The notes under the pieces are model-generated. The model was not told where the DNA came from, searched no databases, and saw only the letters and a list, made by a program, of their open reading frames with translations. From an uncultured Cellvibrio sp. (lineage in GTDB: Bacteria; Pseudomonadota; Gammaproteobacteria; Pseudomonadales; Cellvibrionaceae), in NCBI GenBank assembly GCA_946482385.1, contig CAMLRI010000125.1:1-6657 (forward strand): a DNA stretch of 6,657 nucleotides, written 5' to 3'. Shown here piece by piece: positions 1 through 5,871 of the stretch. Position numbers and translations under genes: made by a program. Position 1 is the stretch's first letter. Each line of letters starts with the position of its first letter.

Positions 1-1264
1 CCATAAGTGCATTCAGGGTATCGGCAAACAACCAAACAAAATCCAGCTGAAATACTGCTCCTCCCATCACAGCTGCCACCCAAACGCAGCGAAAAGGCAT
101 CACCGAGCGGCGCCCCAAAAGATATATCCAGCATTTTTCGCTGTAATAGCTCCAACCCAATATCGTCGTAAAAGTAAAGATACTCAGCGCCATGGCAACC
201 AGATAACCACCTACGCCTGGCATAGCCGCTTCAAATGCGGCACTGGAAAGTGCTGCACCTGTTGCACCCGAGCTCCACACCCCCGAGCAGATAATCGCCA
301 AACCTGTCATGGTGCAAACGATGATGGTGTCGATAAATGTGCCTATCATGCCAATCAAACCGGAACGCACTGGATCCTGTGTAGTACCCGCCGCCTGGGC
401 GATACCGGCAGTTCCCAAACCAGCCTCGTTGGAGAATATGCCCCGCGCCACCCCCCACTGCACGGCCATCATCACCGCCGCGCCAGCAAAGCCACCTGTA
501 GCAGCTACATCCGTAAAGGCATAGGTAAAAATCAAAGCAAAAGCCTGGGGGATACGCTCGGCAAATACCACCAACACCACCAGCGCCGCCACCACATAAC
601 CCAGGCACATAAATGGCACCAGGGCAGCAGAAACACGGCCAATACGCTTGATTCCACCCAAAATCACCAGAGCCACCAATATGGTCGCCACCAAACCAGA
701 TAACCAGGTAGGTATAGCGAAATTTACCGCCAAAACTTCCGCCATACTGTTGGCCTGCACCATATTGCCGATACCAAAACCAGCCAAACCGCCAAACAAC
801 GCAAACAATAAGCCCATCCAGGCCCAGCGTTTGCCAAGCCCATTTTTAATTACGTACATAGGCCCGCCGATATATTCGCCGCGCTCATCTTTTTGACGAA
901 AATGCACGGCCAAGACTACTTCGGCATATTTAGTCGCCATACCCACCAAGGCGGTACACCACATCCAGAAGAGCGCACCCGGACCACCCAAAAAAATCGC
1001 TGTGGCCACACCTGCAATATTGCCAGTGCCAACCGTGGCAGAGAGACATGTCATCAAGGCTTGAAATGGGCTGACTTCGCCAGTAGAGGCATCCCCCTTG
1101 ATACGGCCACGCCACATTAAGGCAAAGCCTTTCCCCAGGCGCCGCAGCGGCATAAAGCCCAACAACAGCATCAAATAAAAACCTGTACCCAAAATCAGCA
1201 CCAGCATGGGAACCCCCCACACCAAGCCGTTTAGTAACTGCAAATAATGTTCAATAAATGCCAT
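1..1264 (-). CDS. AGCS-family sodium:alanine/glycine symporter, C-terminus cut off by the window edge
   Basis: This is an inner-membrane secondary transporter that by family knowledge imports small neutral amino acids (alanine or glycine) with Na+ or H+. I read 421 uninterrupted codons from the ATG at 1264 to the window edge. Family proteins are usually about 440-480 residues, so only a short C-terminal part is missing. Hallmarks seen are ATVGTGNIAGVA (76-87), GGPGALFWMW (93-102), GGPMYVI (133-139) and GIFSNEAGLGTA (275-286), with many hydrophobic helices from residue 14 onward. The start has an AGGT about 5 nt upstream. A weak promoter candidate is TTAACA (1315-1310) with a 17-nt spacer to TATTGG (1292-1287). 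The yajC terminator lies between this gene and yajC, so it is probably transcribed separately. The family call is secure; the exact substrate is not. Related genes are named alsT, dagA, agcS or yaaJ. Confidence 0.95.
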   Translation of the reverse strand, partial: MAFIEHYLQLLNGLVWGVPMLVLILGTGFYLMLLLGFMPLRRLGKGFALMWRGRIKGDASTGEVSPFQALMTCLSATVGTGNIAGVATAIFLGGPGALFWMWCTALVGMATKYAEVVLAVHFRQKDERGEYIGGPMYVIKNGLGKRWAWMGLLFALFGGLAGFGIGNMVQANSMAEVLAVNFAIPTWLSGLVATILVALVILGGIKRIGRVSAALVPFMCLGYVVAALVVLVVFAERIPQAFALIFTYAFTDVAATGGFAGAAVMMAVQWGVARGIFSNEAGLGTAGIAQAAGTTQDPVRSGLIGMIGTFIDTIIVCTMTGLAIICSGVWSSGATGAALSSAAFEAAMPGVGGYLVAMALSIFTFTTILGWSYYSEKCWIYLLGRRSVMPFRCVWVAAVMGGAVFQLDFVWLFADTLNALM

Positions 1265-1284
1265 AGCTGACCTGATTATTATTG

Positions 1285-1302
1285 AGCCAATAAAAAATGG
1301 CT
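1285..1302. repeat. Small inverted repeat upstream of the symporter
   Basis: AGCCA and TGGCT are separated by an A/T-rich 8-nt spacer and lie 20-40 nt upstream of the symporter start. The repeat overlaps the weak promoter candidate. It could be an operator half-site pair, but arms of 5 bp can arise by chance. Confidence 0.25.
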
Positions 1303-1361
1303 GAAGTCATGTTAAACATCGGCACAAAGGCCTAATGGGGAGTGGCACGGATGGAGGCCAT

Positions 1362-1383
1362 AAAAAAGGGGGCCTAAGCCCCC
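1362..1383 (-). terminator. Rho-independent terminator after yajC
   Basis: Read on the minus strand, GGGGGC, loop TTAG and GCCCCC form a perfect 6-bp GC-only stem. Six T residues follow directly. It lies 17 nt past the yajC stop codon and separates yajC from the symporter gene, so yajC does not continue into a secD-secF operon here. Confidence 0.9.
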
Positions 1384-1399
1384 CTCTTGCAACGCTGTA

Positions 1400-1744
1400 T
1401 TAGGCAGCGTCAATCGATTTGATGGTGCCTTTTGGCAAGACCGCATGAACCGCAATTTTCTGGAACTTCAGCTCGATATTATTGCCGGTTTCCAGCACTA
1501 CATAGTTTTCATCTACCTTGACGATTTTGCCCAGCATGCCACTGGTCATCATAACTTCATCGCCTTTTGCCAAGGCAGCAACCAGGTTTTGGTGCTCTTT
1601 TTGACGCTTGCGCTGTGGGCGAATGATCAATAAGTACATAAACAGAAACATGCCGCCAAACAACACCAAAGTAACCATGGGATTACCCTGGGGAGCTGGG
1701 GCTGATTGTGCTTGTGCCATTGCAGACGAAATAAAGAAACTCAT
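1400..1744 (-). CDS. yajC: YajC, Sec translocon accessory subunit
   Basis: YajC is a small single-span inner-membrane protein that associates with SecD-SecF and the SecYEG translocon and assists protein export. The 114 residues match the family's usual length of about 110. The N-terminus begins MSFFISSAMA, as is typical of proteobacterial YajC. One membrane helix spans roughly residues 22-42, followed by the conserved basic stretch IIRPQRKRQKEHQ and a cytoplasmic beta domain with KGDEVMMTSGMLGKI and the C-terminal VLPKGTIK motif. The start is supported by GAGG (1755-1752) 7 nt upstream. yajC usually sits between tgt and secD-secF; here an AraC-type gene is upstream and a terminator plus symporter gene is downstream. 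Its leader carries a hairpin with a U-tract directly against the ribosome binding site. Identity is secure. Whether it is the only yajC in the genome cannot be seen here. Confidence 0.96.
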   Translation of the reverse strand: MSFFISSAMAQAQSAPAPQGNPMVTLVLFGGMFLFMYLLIIRPQRKRQKEHQNLVAALAKGDEVMMTSGMLGKIVKVDENYVVLETGNNIELKFQKIAVHAVLPKGTIKSIDAA

Positions 1745-1755
1745 GGAGCCACCTC

Positions 1756-1809
1756 AAAAAATAAAGAGCGCCAACTCTACCCGTTTTACCCTGGGTAGGC
1801 AATTGGCGC
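1756..1809 (-). terminator. Hairpin plus U-tract abutting the yajC ribosome binding site
   Basis: On the minus strand the outer arms GCGCCAA (1809-1803) and TTGGCGC (1774-1768) pair over 7 bp. The inner arms CTACCC (1798-1793) and GGGTAG (1782-1777) pair over 6 bp, with a 4x2 internal loop and a 10-nt apical loop. A T-rich run, TTTATTTTTT, follows and ends exactly at the yajC GAGG. It could terminate the upstream AraC-type gene or act as an attenuator for transcripts entering yajC. The interrupted stem and the interrupted U-tract make it weaker than the terminator after yajC. Confidence 0.65.
1774..1802 (-). promoter_or_regulatory. Candidate yajC promoter nested in the hairpin
   Basis: TTGCCT (1802-1797), a 17-nt spacer and TAGAGT (1779-1774) each match 4 of 6 consensus sigma-70 bases. 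Initiation about 7 nt downstream would give a leader of about 20 nt that still includes the GAGG site. It overlaps both hairpin arms. Support is only the motif match and the lack of a better site between 1745 and 1837. Confidence 0.3.
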
Positions 1810-1837
1810 CCTTTACGTGAGCAGGCCAGCCTGAAGA

Positions 1838-2281
1838 TCAGGCGTAATCGCGGAACAACTTGCGGAAGACGCTGGGAGATAAACCTGTCCAGCGTTTAAA
1901 AGCATTGGTAAAGCTAGTGCGATCGGAAAAATCCAGCGCTTTGGATACCGCATCCACACTCATGTGCTCGTCAATTAAATATTTGATCGCATAGTGAAAA
2001 CGCAACACATCACGCAGCTGGGCAAAGTTAGCCTGTTGCTGCTGCAGGCGACGCTGCAAGGTGCGTTTGGACAATTTGATATCTTCGGCAATTTTGTCGA
2101 TAGACAAATCATCGCGGCCGACGCGCTGAATGAGTGCATCCAGGACACGGGCAGAAACGCCCTCAAAACGAGGAATCTCTGCCATGGCTAAGTATTCTTC
2201 ATAAGACCGAATTTCCGAACCTTCGAACGGACTTTCGAACTCATTTTCTCTGTTACGGTATATACGTTGTAATTGGATCAT
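1838..2281 (-). CDS. Single-domain AraC/XylS-type transcriptional regulator
   Basis: A 147-residue protein consisting of an acidic N-terminal stretch of about 40 residues followed by a complete AraC-type DNA-binding domain. The first helix-turn-helix covers about residues 59-82 (LSIDKIAEDIKLSKRTLQRR). The second, about 107-141, contains the signature-like run ALDFSDRTSFTNAFKRWTG and ends in LSPSVFRK. Most AraC-family members carry a ligand-binding domain and total about 300 residues; this one lacks it, like MarA or SoxS in architecture. The start is well supported by AAGGAG 8 nt upstream, and an in-frame stop occurs farther upstream without an intervening ATG, so a recent loss of the 5' end is not obvious. 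A small GCCTGA/TCAGGC hairpin (1829-1843) overlaps the stop codon. The target genes are unknown; the nearest downstream gene is yajC, behind a hairpin. Confidence 0.88.
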   Translation of the reverse strand: MIQLQRIYRNRENEFESPFEGSEIRSYEEYLAMAEIPRFEGVSARVLDALIQRVGRDDLSIDKIAEDIKLSKRTLQRRLQQQQANFAQLRDVLRFHYAIKYLIDEHMSVDAVSKALDFSDRTSFTNAFKRWTGLSPSVFRKLFRDYA

Positions 2282-2397
2282 GGAGGCTTCTCCTTCGCCA
2301 GAATGGGCATTTAAAAGTTAACAATATGGTCAGGGGGATGACCGCCTTAGATCGCGACACATTCCCTCGGTCAACAAGCTGCACCTAGCTGGAGTAG

Positions 2398-2425
2398 ATT
2401 ATAGACGAACTCAAGTGCCAACAAA
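2398..2425 (-). promoter_or_regulatory. Likely sigma-70 promoter of the AraC-type gene
   Basis: A perfect TATAAT (2403-2398) lies about 115 nt upstream of the start codon. No strong -35 is present; TTTGTT (2425-2420, 16-nt spacer) or TTGTTG (2424-2419, 15-nt spacer) are the best. A T-rich stretch farther upstream (about 2443-2451) might act as an UP element. The predicted leader is about 110 nt and contains a short GGTCA/TGACC inverted repeat at 2328-2343. Otherwise the gap 2282-2493 holds nothing I can identify. Confidence 0.45.
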
Positions 2426-2493
2426 GTGAAAACCGTACAAGTTTCAATCAAAAAAACGGACTTTAATCACTCAATCTTATAAAAAATAAAGTT

Positions 2494-2967
2494 TTAAATG
2501 CCATCACGCAAAATCGTTAAAATATCCTGATCGTGAGTTTTGGTGTTGACCTTATCCATTACCCATTTTATGGTGCCTTTTTTATCAATGATAAAACTGG
2601 TGCGCAGTATTCCCATAAATTCACGCCCCATAAATTTTTTTAAACCCCACACACCATATTGCTCCGCCACACTGTGATCCTCATCAGCCAGCAGGGGAAA
2701 ATCCAAAGCGTATTTATCGGCAAATTTTTTCAATTTGGCCGGGCTATCGGGGCTAATTGCCAGAATACAGGTATCCAGATCGGTAAATTGACTGAGGGAA
2801 TCGCGCAAACCGCAAGCCTGGGTGGTGCAACCAGGGGTAGAGGCCTTGGGATAGAAGTACACGAGCAACTGTTTCTTACCAATAAAGTCCCCCAGGCTCA
2901 CCCAGTCGCCCTCTTGATTTTGCAGGCGAAAATTTGGTGCTTTGTTGCCAACAGCAAGAATAGTCAT
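2494..2967 (-). CDS. bcp: Bcp/PrxQ-type thioredoxin-dependent peroxiredoxin
   Basis: A cytoplasmic thiol peroxidase that reduces hydrogen peroxide and organic hydroperoxides, using thioredoxin as electron donor. Its 157 residues match the family's usual length of about 155. The peroxidatic Cys47 lies in the motif TPGCTTQACG, with Cys52 five residues later, the spacing of the atypical 2-Cys PrxQ group. The Thr/Cys/Arg active site is completed by Arg122 in GILRTSFIID. An extra Cys67 is present. The start has a weak GGGG (2977-2974) 6 nt upstream. The terminator of the upstream cyclase gene ends only 22 nt before the ATG, so any private promoter must be very close to or inside that terminator. 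No GC-rich terminator follows the gene, so read-through toward the AraC-type gene is possible. Identity is secure at family level. Confidence 0.95.
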   Translation of the reverse strand: MTILAVGNKAPNFRLQNQEGDWVSLGDFIGKKQLLVYFYPKASTPGCTTQACGLRDSLSQFTDLDTCILAISPDSPAKLKKFADKYALDFPLLADEDHSVAEQYGVWGLKKFMGREFMGILRTSFIIDKKGTIKWVMDKVNTKTHDQDILTILRDGI

Positions 2968-2989
2968 CAGTTACCCCACATAAAATCTT

Positions 2990-3009
2990 AAAAAAGCGAC
3001 AGGTGTCGC
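2990..3009 (-). terminator. Rho-independent terminator after the diguanylate cyclase gene
   Basis: Minus-strand GCGAC, loop ACCT and GTCGC are followed directly by TTTTTT. It begins 14 nt past the cyclase stop codon and ends 22 nt before the bcp start codon. Confidence 0.85.
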
Positions 3010-3023
3010 ATAAAGTACGCTAT

Positions 3024-3722
3024 TTATTCATCAGCAGATGAGTTGCCGCCCAGCAAACCAAAAAGTGAATCTTTTTCCTCCTGAGTCACATAAGTTTGCA
3101 CAGGTACCGCCAATGGCGGCTGGGCAACACAATTGCGACCCGCTGTTTTAGCTTGGTAAAGCCAGGCATCAACACGCGCCACAAAGCCATCGGCACTTTC
3201 CGGGGTGTAAAGATTTAATACATCCACACCAAAGCTGGCGGTGAGCTGGACGCTTTGCTGATCAACCAATGTCAATGAATTTGAGGCCAGGGTTGCGCGG
3301 ATACGCTCGGCCACATTCACGGCCTGGCGCAGATCGGTATTGGGCAGAATGAGCGCAAACTCTTCGCCGCCATAGCGGCAGGCGTAATCCAATTTGCGCA
3401 GCGATTGGCTAATTACACCGGCAACATGCACCAAGGCGAGATTGCCTTGATCATGCCCCCAGCGATCATTAAAAGCCTTGAAGTGGTCAACATCGAGCAA
3501 AATCAGCGCCAGCGGTTGGGCACTGCGCCGCGCGCGCTCCATTTCCAGCGGCAGGGTGTCGGCAAAAAATCGGAAGTTATACAGGCCGGTCAGTGCATCG
3601 GTGCGCACTTGGGCCTGGAGCAATTCGATTTGCTGTTGCAAGTTGAGTAGGGTTTCACTGTAACGACAACTGGAGCCATTGGCACAGAGATAGGATGCTG
3701 GAAGGGACGCATCTGCAGGCAT
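3024..3722 (-). CDS. Soluble GGDEF diguanylate cyclase with I-site
   Basis: Predicted to condense two GTP into cyclic di-GMP. The 232 residues contain no membrane segment. Residues 1-21 carry Cys13 and Cys19; 22-40 look like a short coiled coil that could support dimerisation; the GGDEF domain covers about 41-198; and a tail of about 34 residues follows. The domain opens with DALTGLYN, has the metal-binding Asp77 in LLDVDHFK, the active-site GGEEF at 118-122, and an RxxD inhibitory site (Arg109-Asp112) exactly five residues before it. Numbering runs a constant 250 below Caulobacter PleD, which places Asn85 at PleD Asn335 and Asn94 at PleD Asp344, where Asp is usual. The start is uncertain: GAGG lies 12 nt upstream, rather far, but no better start is visible. 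A clear terminator follows. The activity call is strong; the input signal is unknown. Confidence 0.93.
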   Translation of the reverse strand: MPADASLPASYLCANGSSCRYSETLLNLQQQIELLQAQVRTDALTGLYNFRFFADTLPLEMERARRSAQPLALILLDVDHFKAFNDRWGHDQGNLALVHVAGVISQSLRKLDYACRYGGEEFALILPNTDLRQAVNVAERIRATLASNSLTLVDQQSVQLTASFGVDVLNLYTPESADGFVARVDAWLYQAKTAGRNCVAQPPLAVPVQTYVTQEEKDSLFGLLGGNSSADE

Positions 3723-3772
3723 GGACGGGCTGAGCCTCGATCTTATTGTGTAAGTGCAGCCAGTCTAACGAG

Positions 3773-3824
3773 ACCGGGCGCCGCTGACAATTCACCATAC
3801 AGGATTGCAGGCGCCCGCCCCGGT
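3773..3824. repeat. GC-rich inverted repeat between aguB and the cyclase gene
   Basis: ACCGGGCGCC (3773-3782) pairs with GGCGCCC (3810-3816) and, after a 5-nt bulge, GGT (3822-3824), around a 27-nt loop. On the minus strand it lies 14 nt after the aguB stop codon. No T-run follows, so it is not a classical rho-independent terminator; it may still protect the mRNA 3' end. I see no convincing promoter for the cyclase in 3723-3838. Confidence 0.4.
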
Positions 3825-3838
3825 AAGCCCCACACCAA

Positions 3839-4741
3839 TCAGTGATCGCGGTAGATCTTCAGCAAATCGCCATAATGGTCGATGCGGCGGTCGCGCAGGT
3901 AGGGCCAAATGCGGCGCACATGCTCGCTGCGTTCCATATCGACCTCCACCACCCGGGTTTCCTCCTGCTCGATACTGGCGCGGTAGAGGAACTCCCCCTG
4001 GGGGCCCACCACAAAACTACTGCCCCAAAAATCCAAACCCGGGCCACCGGCCGGATCCGGCTCGTGCCCCACGCGGTTGACACTGATAACCGGCACCCCA
4101 TTGGCGATAGCGTGGGCGCGCTGCACGGTTGTCCAGGCATCCCGTTGGCGATCCTTTTCCGCCTGGTCATCCGCCGGGTTCCAGCCGATGGCCGTGGGAT
4201 AGATAAGCAGCTCGGCACCCGCCATGGCCATCAGCCGCGCCGCCTCGGGAAACCATTGGTCCCAGCACACCAAAATGCCCAACTTGCCCACCGAGGTGGC
4301 GATAGGCTGGAAACCCAGGTCGCCGGGGGTGAAGTAAAACTTTTCGTAGAACCCCGGGTCGTCGGGAATATGCATCTTGCGGTATTTGCCGGCAATGCTG
4401 CCATCCCGCTCCAGCACCACGGCGGTGTTGTGGTGCAGCCCGGTAGCGCGCTTTTCAAACAGGGAGGCGACTATCACTATGCCCAGTTCTTTGGCCAGCT
4501 CGCCCAAAGCCTGGGTGCTGGAGCCAGGGATAGGCTCCGCCAGATCGAATTGGTCGACATCTTCCTGCTGGCAAAAATAAAGGCCGCGGTGCAGTTCTTG
4601 CAGCACCACCAGCTGGGCACCCTGGGCTGCTGCAATGCGGATTTGGGCGATGGATTTGGCGAAGTTAGCGGCCAGATCGGCGCTGTTGGCCTGTTGCACA
4701 AACCCCACTTTCAGCAGGTGCGACGATTTATTCGATGTCAT
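3839..4741 (-). CDS. aguB: N-carbamoylputrescine amidase
   Basis: A cytoplasmic carbon-nitrogen hydrolase (nitrilase superfamily) that hydrolyses N-carbamoylputrescine to putrescine, CO2 and ammonia, the second step of the agmatine route. At 300 residues it is the usual length for AguB. The Glu-Lys-Cys catalytic triad is visible: Glu49 in LVVLQELHRG, Lys122 in KYRKMHIPDD and Cys159 in LGILVCWDQWFPEAAR. The stretch DDPGFYEKFYFTPGD (127-141) and the later NRVGHEPDP and DFWGSSFV are typical of this subgroup. The ATG lies inside the end of aguA (14-nt overlap), with GGAG (4752-4749) 7 nt upstream, so translation is probably coupled. The adjacent agmatine deiminase gene makes this assignment much firmer than family membership alone would. 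An antisense open frame over most of the gene is a composition artefact. Confidence 0.96.
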   Translation of the reverse strand: MTSNKSSHLLKVGFVQQANSADLAANFAKSIAQIRIAAAQGAQLVVLQELHRGLYFCQQEDVDQFDLAEPIPGSSTQALGELAKELGIVIVASLFEKRATGLHHNTAVVLERDGSIAGKYRKMHIPDDPGFYEKFYFTPGDLGFQPIATSVGKLGILVCWDQWFPEAARLMAMAGAELLIYPTAIGWNPADDQAEKDRQRDAWTTVQRAHAIANGVPVISVNRVGHEPDPAGGPGLDFWGSSFVVGPQGEFLYRASIEQEETRVVEVDMERSEHVRRIWPYLRDRRIDHYGDLLKIYRDH

Positions 4742-5798
4742 AGGCTGGCTCCAAAACTCCCTCCGGAAGCTGCATGGTGATGCAGTGCAAGCTGCCGCCC
4801 TGCTCGATCAGCACCGAACAGGGAATACCCAGGATGTCGTAACCGGGAAACGCCTGGGTGATTACCTCCAGGGCATCCTCGTCGCTGGGCAGGTTGTAAA
4901 TGGGCACCAGCACCGCTTCGTTAACGATCAGGAAATTGGCATAGGTCGCTGGCAAGCGCTCGCCTTCGTCGTTAACTACCGCCCCCGGCCAGGGCAAGGG
5001 CAGCAGGCGATAGGGATTGCCATCGGCATCGGTGAAGGTTTGCAGCTCGGCTTCCATGGCCTTGAGGTCGGCATAATGCTCGTCTTCGGCATCATCGCAG
5101 GCGGTATAGACAATTACATTGTTAGGGCACAGCCGCGCCAGGGTGTCTATATGGCTGTCGGTATCATCGCCCGCCAGGTGGCCGTGGTGCAGCCAGTTGA
5201 TTTTGCGCACGCCAAAAGCCGCTTGCAGGCGCCCTTCTATCTCGGCCTTACCCAGTTGCGGGTTGCGGTTGGGGTTAAGCAGACAGGAGGCAGTGGTCAT
5301 CAGGGTGCCATTGCCATCGGTTTCGATGGAGCCGCCTTCCAGTACCCAATCCTGGCTTTCCAAACTGGCCAAAGGGAATGCCTGCTGCTCAAACAAGCGG
5401 CGATTGATTTGGTTATCCAGGCTGTGGCGGTGTTTATTGCCCCAGCCATTAAAGGTGAAATCGAGCAATTTGAAGCCATCGGCGGTGGCCACGGTAATGG
5501 GGCCATGGTCCCGCGCCCAGGTGTCGTCGCTGTCGCAGGGGTACAAATGGATGTATTCCAGGGGGGCGCCCATGGCCTCCAAGCGCTGGCGCACTTCCTC
5601 CAGCTGGGCGGCGGGAGCACTGATTACCAGATCGGCATAGTCGGCAATCACCGTGGCCAGGGCTTCGTAAAGCTCGGTAACCTCGTCGAGAATCCAGTCC
5701 CAATCGGTAGCGGCATGGGGCCAGGTGAGCAGTATGGCGTCCTGGGGCTCCCATTCGGCGGGCAGGCGCTGGGTGGGGAAAATGTCGGCGTGAGACAT
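4728..5798 (-). CDS. aguA: Agmatine deiminase
   Basis: A cytoplasmic guanidine-modifying enzyme (peptidylarginine-deiminase superfamily) that converts agmatine to N-carbamoylputrescine and ammonia. It is 356 residues long, near the family norm of about 365. Catalytic-type residues seen are Asp97 in TWARDHGP, Glu154 in WVLEGGSIETDG, His216 in DDTDSHIDTLAR and the nucleophile Cys339 in GGSLHCITMQ near the C-terminus. The N-terminal LPAEWEPQDAILLTWPH is also characteristic. The start is supported by GAGGT about 5 nt upstream. It is the first gene of a two-gene operon with aguB. Upstream there is a TATAAT box, a 12-bp palindrome and a GGCGCC hairpin in the predicted leader. No regulatory gene for the pathway is within this window. 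The assignment is secure. Confidence 0.97.
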   Translation of the reverse strand: MSHADIFPTQRLPAEWEPQDAILLTWPHAATDWDWILDEVTELYEALATVIADYADLVISAPAAQLEEVRQRLEAMGAPLEYIHLYPCDSDDTWARDHGPITVATADGFKLLDFTFNGWGNKHRHSLDNQINRRLFEQQAFPLASLESQDWVLEGGSIETDGNGTLMTTASCLLNPNRNPQLGKAEIEGRLQAAFGVRKINWLHHGHLAGDDTDSHIDTLARLCPNNVIVYTACDDAEDEHYADLKAMEAELQTFTDADGNPYRLLPLPWPGAVVNDEGERLPATYANFLIVNEAVLVPIYNLPSDEDALEVITQAFPGYDILGIPCSVLIEQGGSLHCITMQLPEGVLEPAYDIE

Positions 5799-5822
5799 GG
5801 CTTACCTCATCTAAACAAGCAC

Positions 5823-5838
5823 GGCGCCAGAGGGCGCC
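5823..5838 (-). promoter_or_regulatory. GC-rich hairpin in the aguA leader
   Basis: GGCGCC, loop CTCT and GGCGCC form a perfect 6-bp stem on the minus strand, 24 nt before the aguA start codon. Only a mixed sequence (GTGCTTGTTTAG) follows, so it is a poor terminator. If transcription starts near 5844 it would form at the very 5' end of the aguAB mRNA, where such stems often stabilise a message. Confidence 0.45.
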
Positions 5839-5850
5839 ATTGGGGCGGCC

Positions 5851-5856
5851 ATTATA
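5851..5856 (-). promoter_or_regulatory. Likely -10 box of the aguAB operon
   Basis: A perfect TATAAT lies 52 nt upstream of the aguA start codon, in the only gap before the operon. No acceptable -35 hexamer exists at 16-18 nt; that position is C-rich (GCCCCC). This would fit a promoter that needs an activator or is overlapped by an operator. The expected start point is near 5844. Confidence 0.55.
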
Positions 5857-5859
5857 AAC

Positions 5860-5871
5860 AGTCAATTGACT
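5860..5871. promoter_or_regulatory. Perfect 12-bp palindrome, candidate operator of aguAB
   Basis: AGTCAATTGACT is identical to its own reverse complement. It begins 3 bp upstream of the TATAAT box, inside the -35/-10 spacer region, and touches the lipoprotein stop codon. A bound dimeric regulator there would contact or block RNA polymerase. In Pseudomonas aeruginosa the equivalent operon is controlled by the TetR-type AguR; I cannot tell whether the same applies here. Confidence 0.5.

Noticed and set aside
231..1220. Several short frames on both strands across the left 1.2 kb
   Set aside because: The symporter frame from 1264 to the window edge is continuous and carries family motifs. The others are shadows, including minus-strand frames at 231-608 and 930-1220 with Cys/Trp/Gly-rich nonsense translations.
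1829..1843. GCCTGA/TCAGGC hairpin at the end of the AraC-type gene as a terminator
   Set aside because: The stem is 6 bp with a 3-nt loop, overlaps the stop codon and is followed by mixed sequence, not a T-run.
2282..2493. Possible small RNA or lost coding segment between bcp and the AraC-type gene
   Set aside because: The AT-rich gap has only a promoter-like TATAAT and a weak 5-bp inverted repeat. No terminator-ended transcript or domain remnant is visible, and stops occur in frame upstream of the regulator.
3024..3118. Extended C-terminal tail of the cyclase as a separate domain
   Set aside because: The roughly 34 residues after the GGDEF domain are too short and low in structure to call a domain; I record them only as a tail.
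3842..4780. 312-residue plus-strand open frame opposite aguB
   Set aside because: It covers almost exactly the antisense of aguB, is rich in His, Gly and Gln, and has no recognisable domain. aguB has a full catalytic triad.
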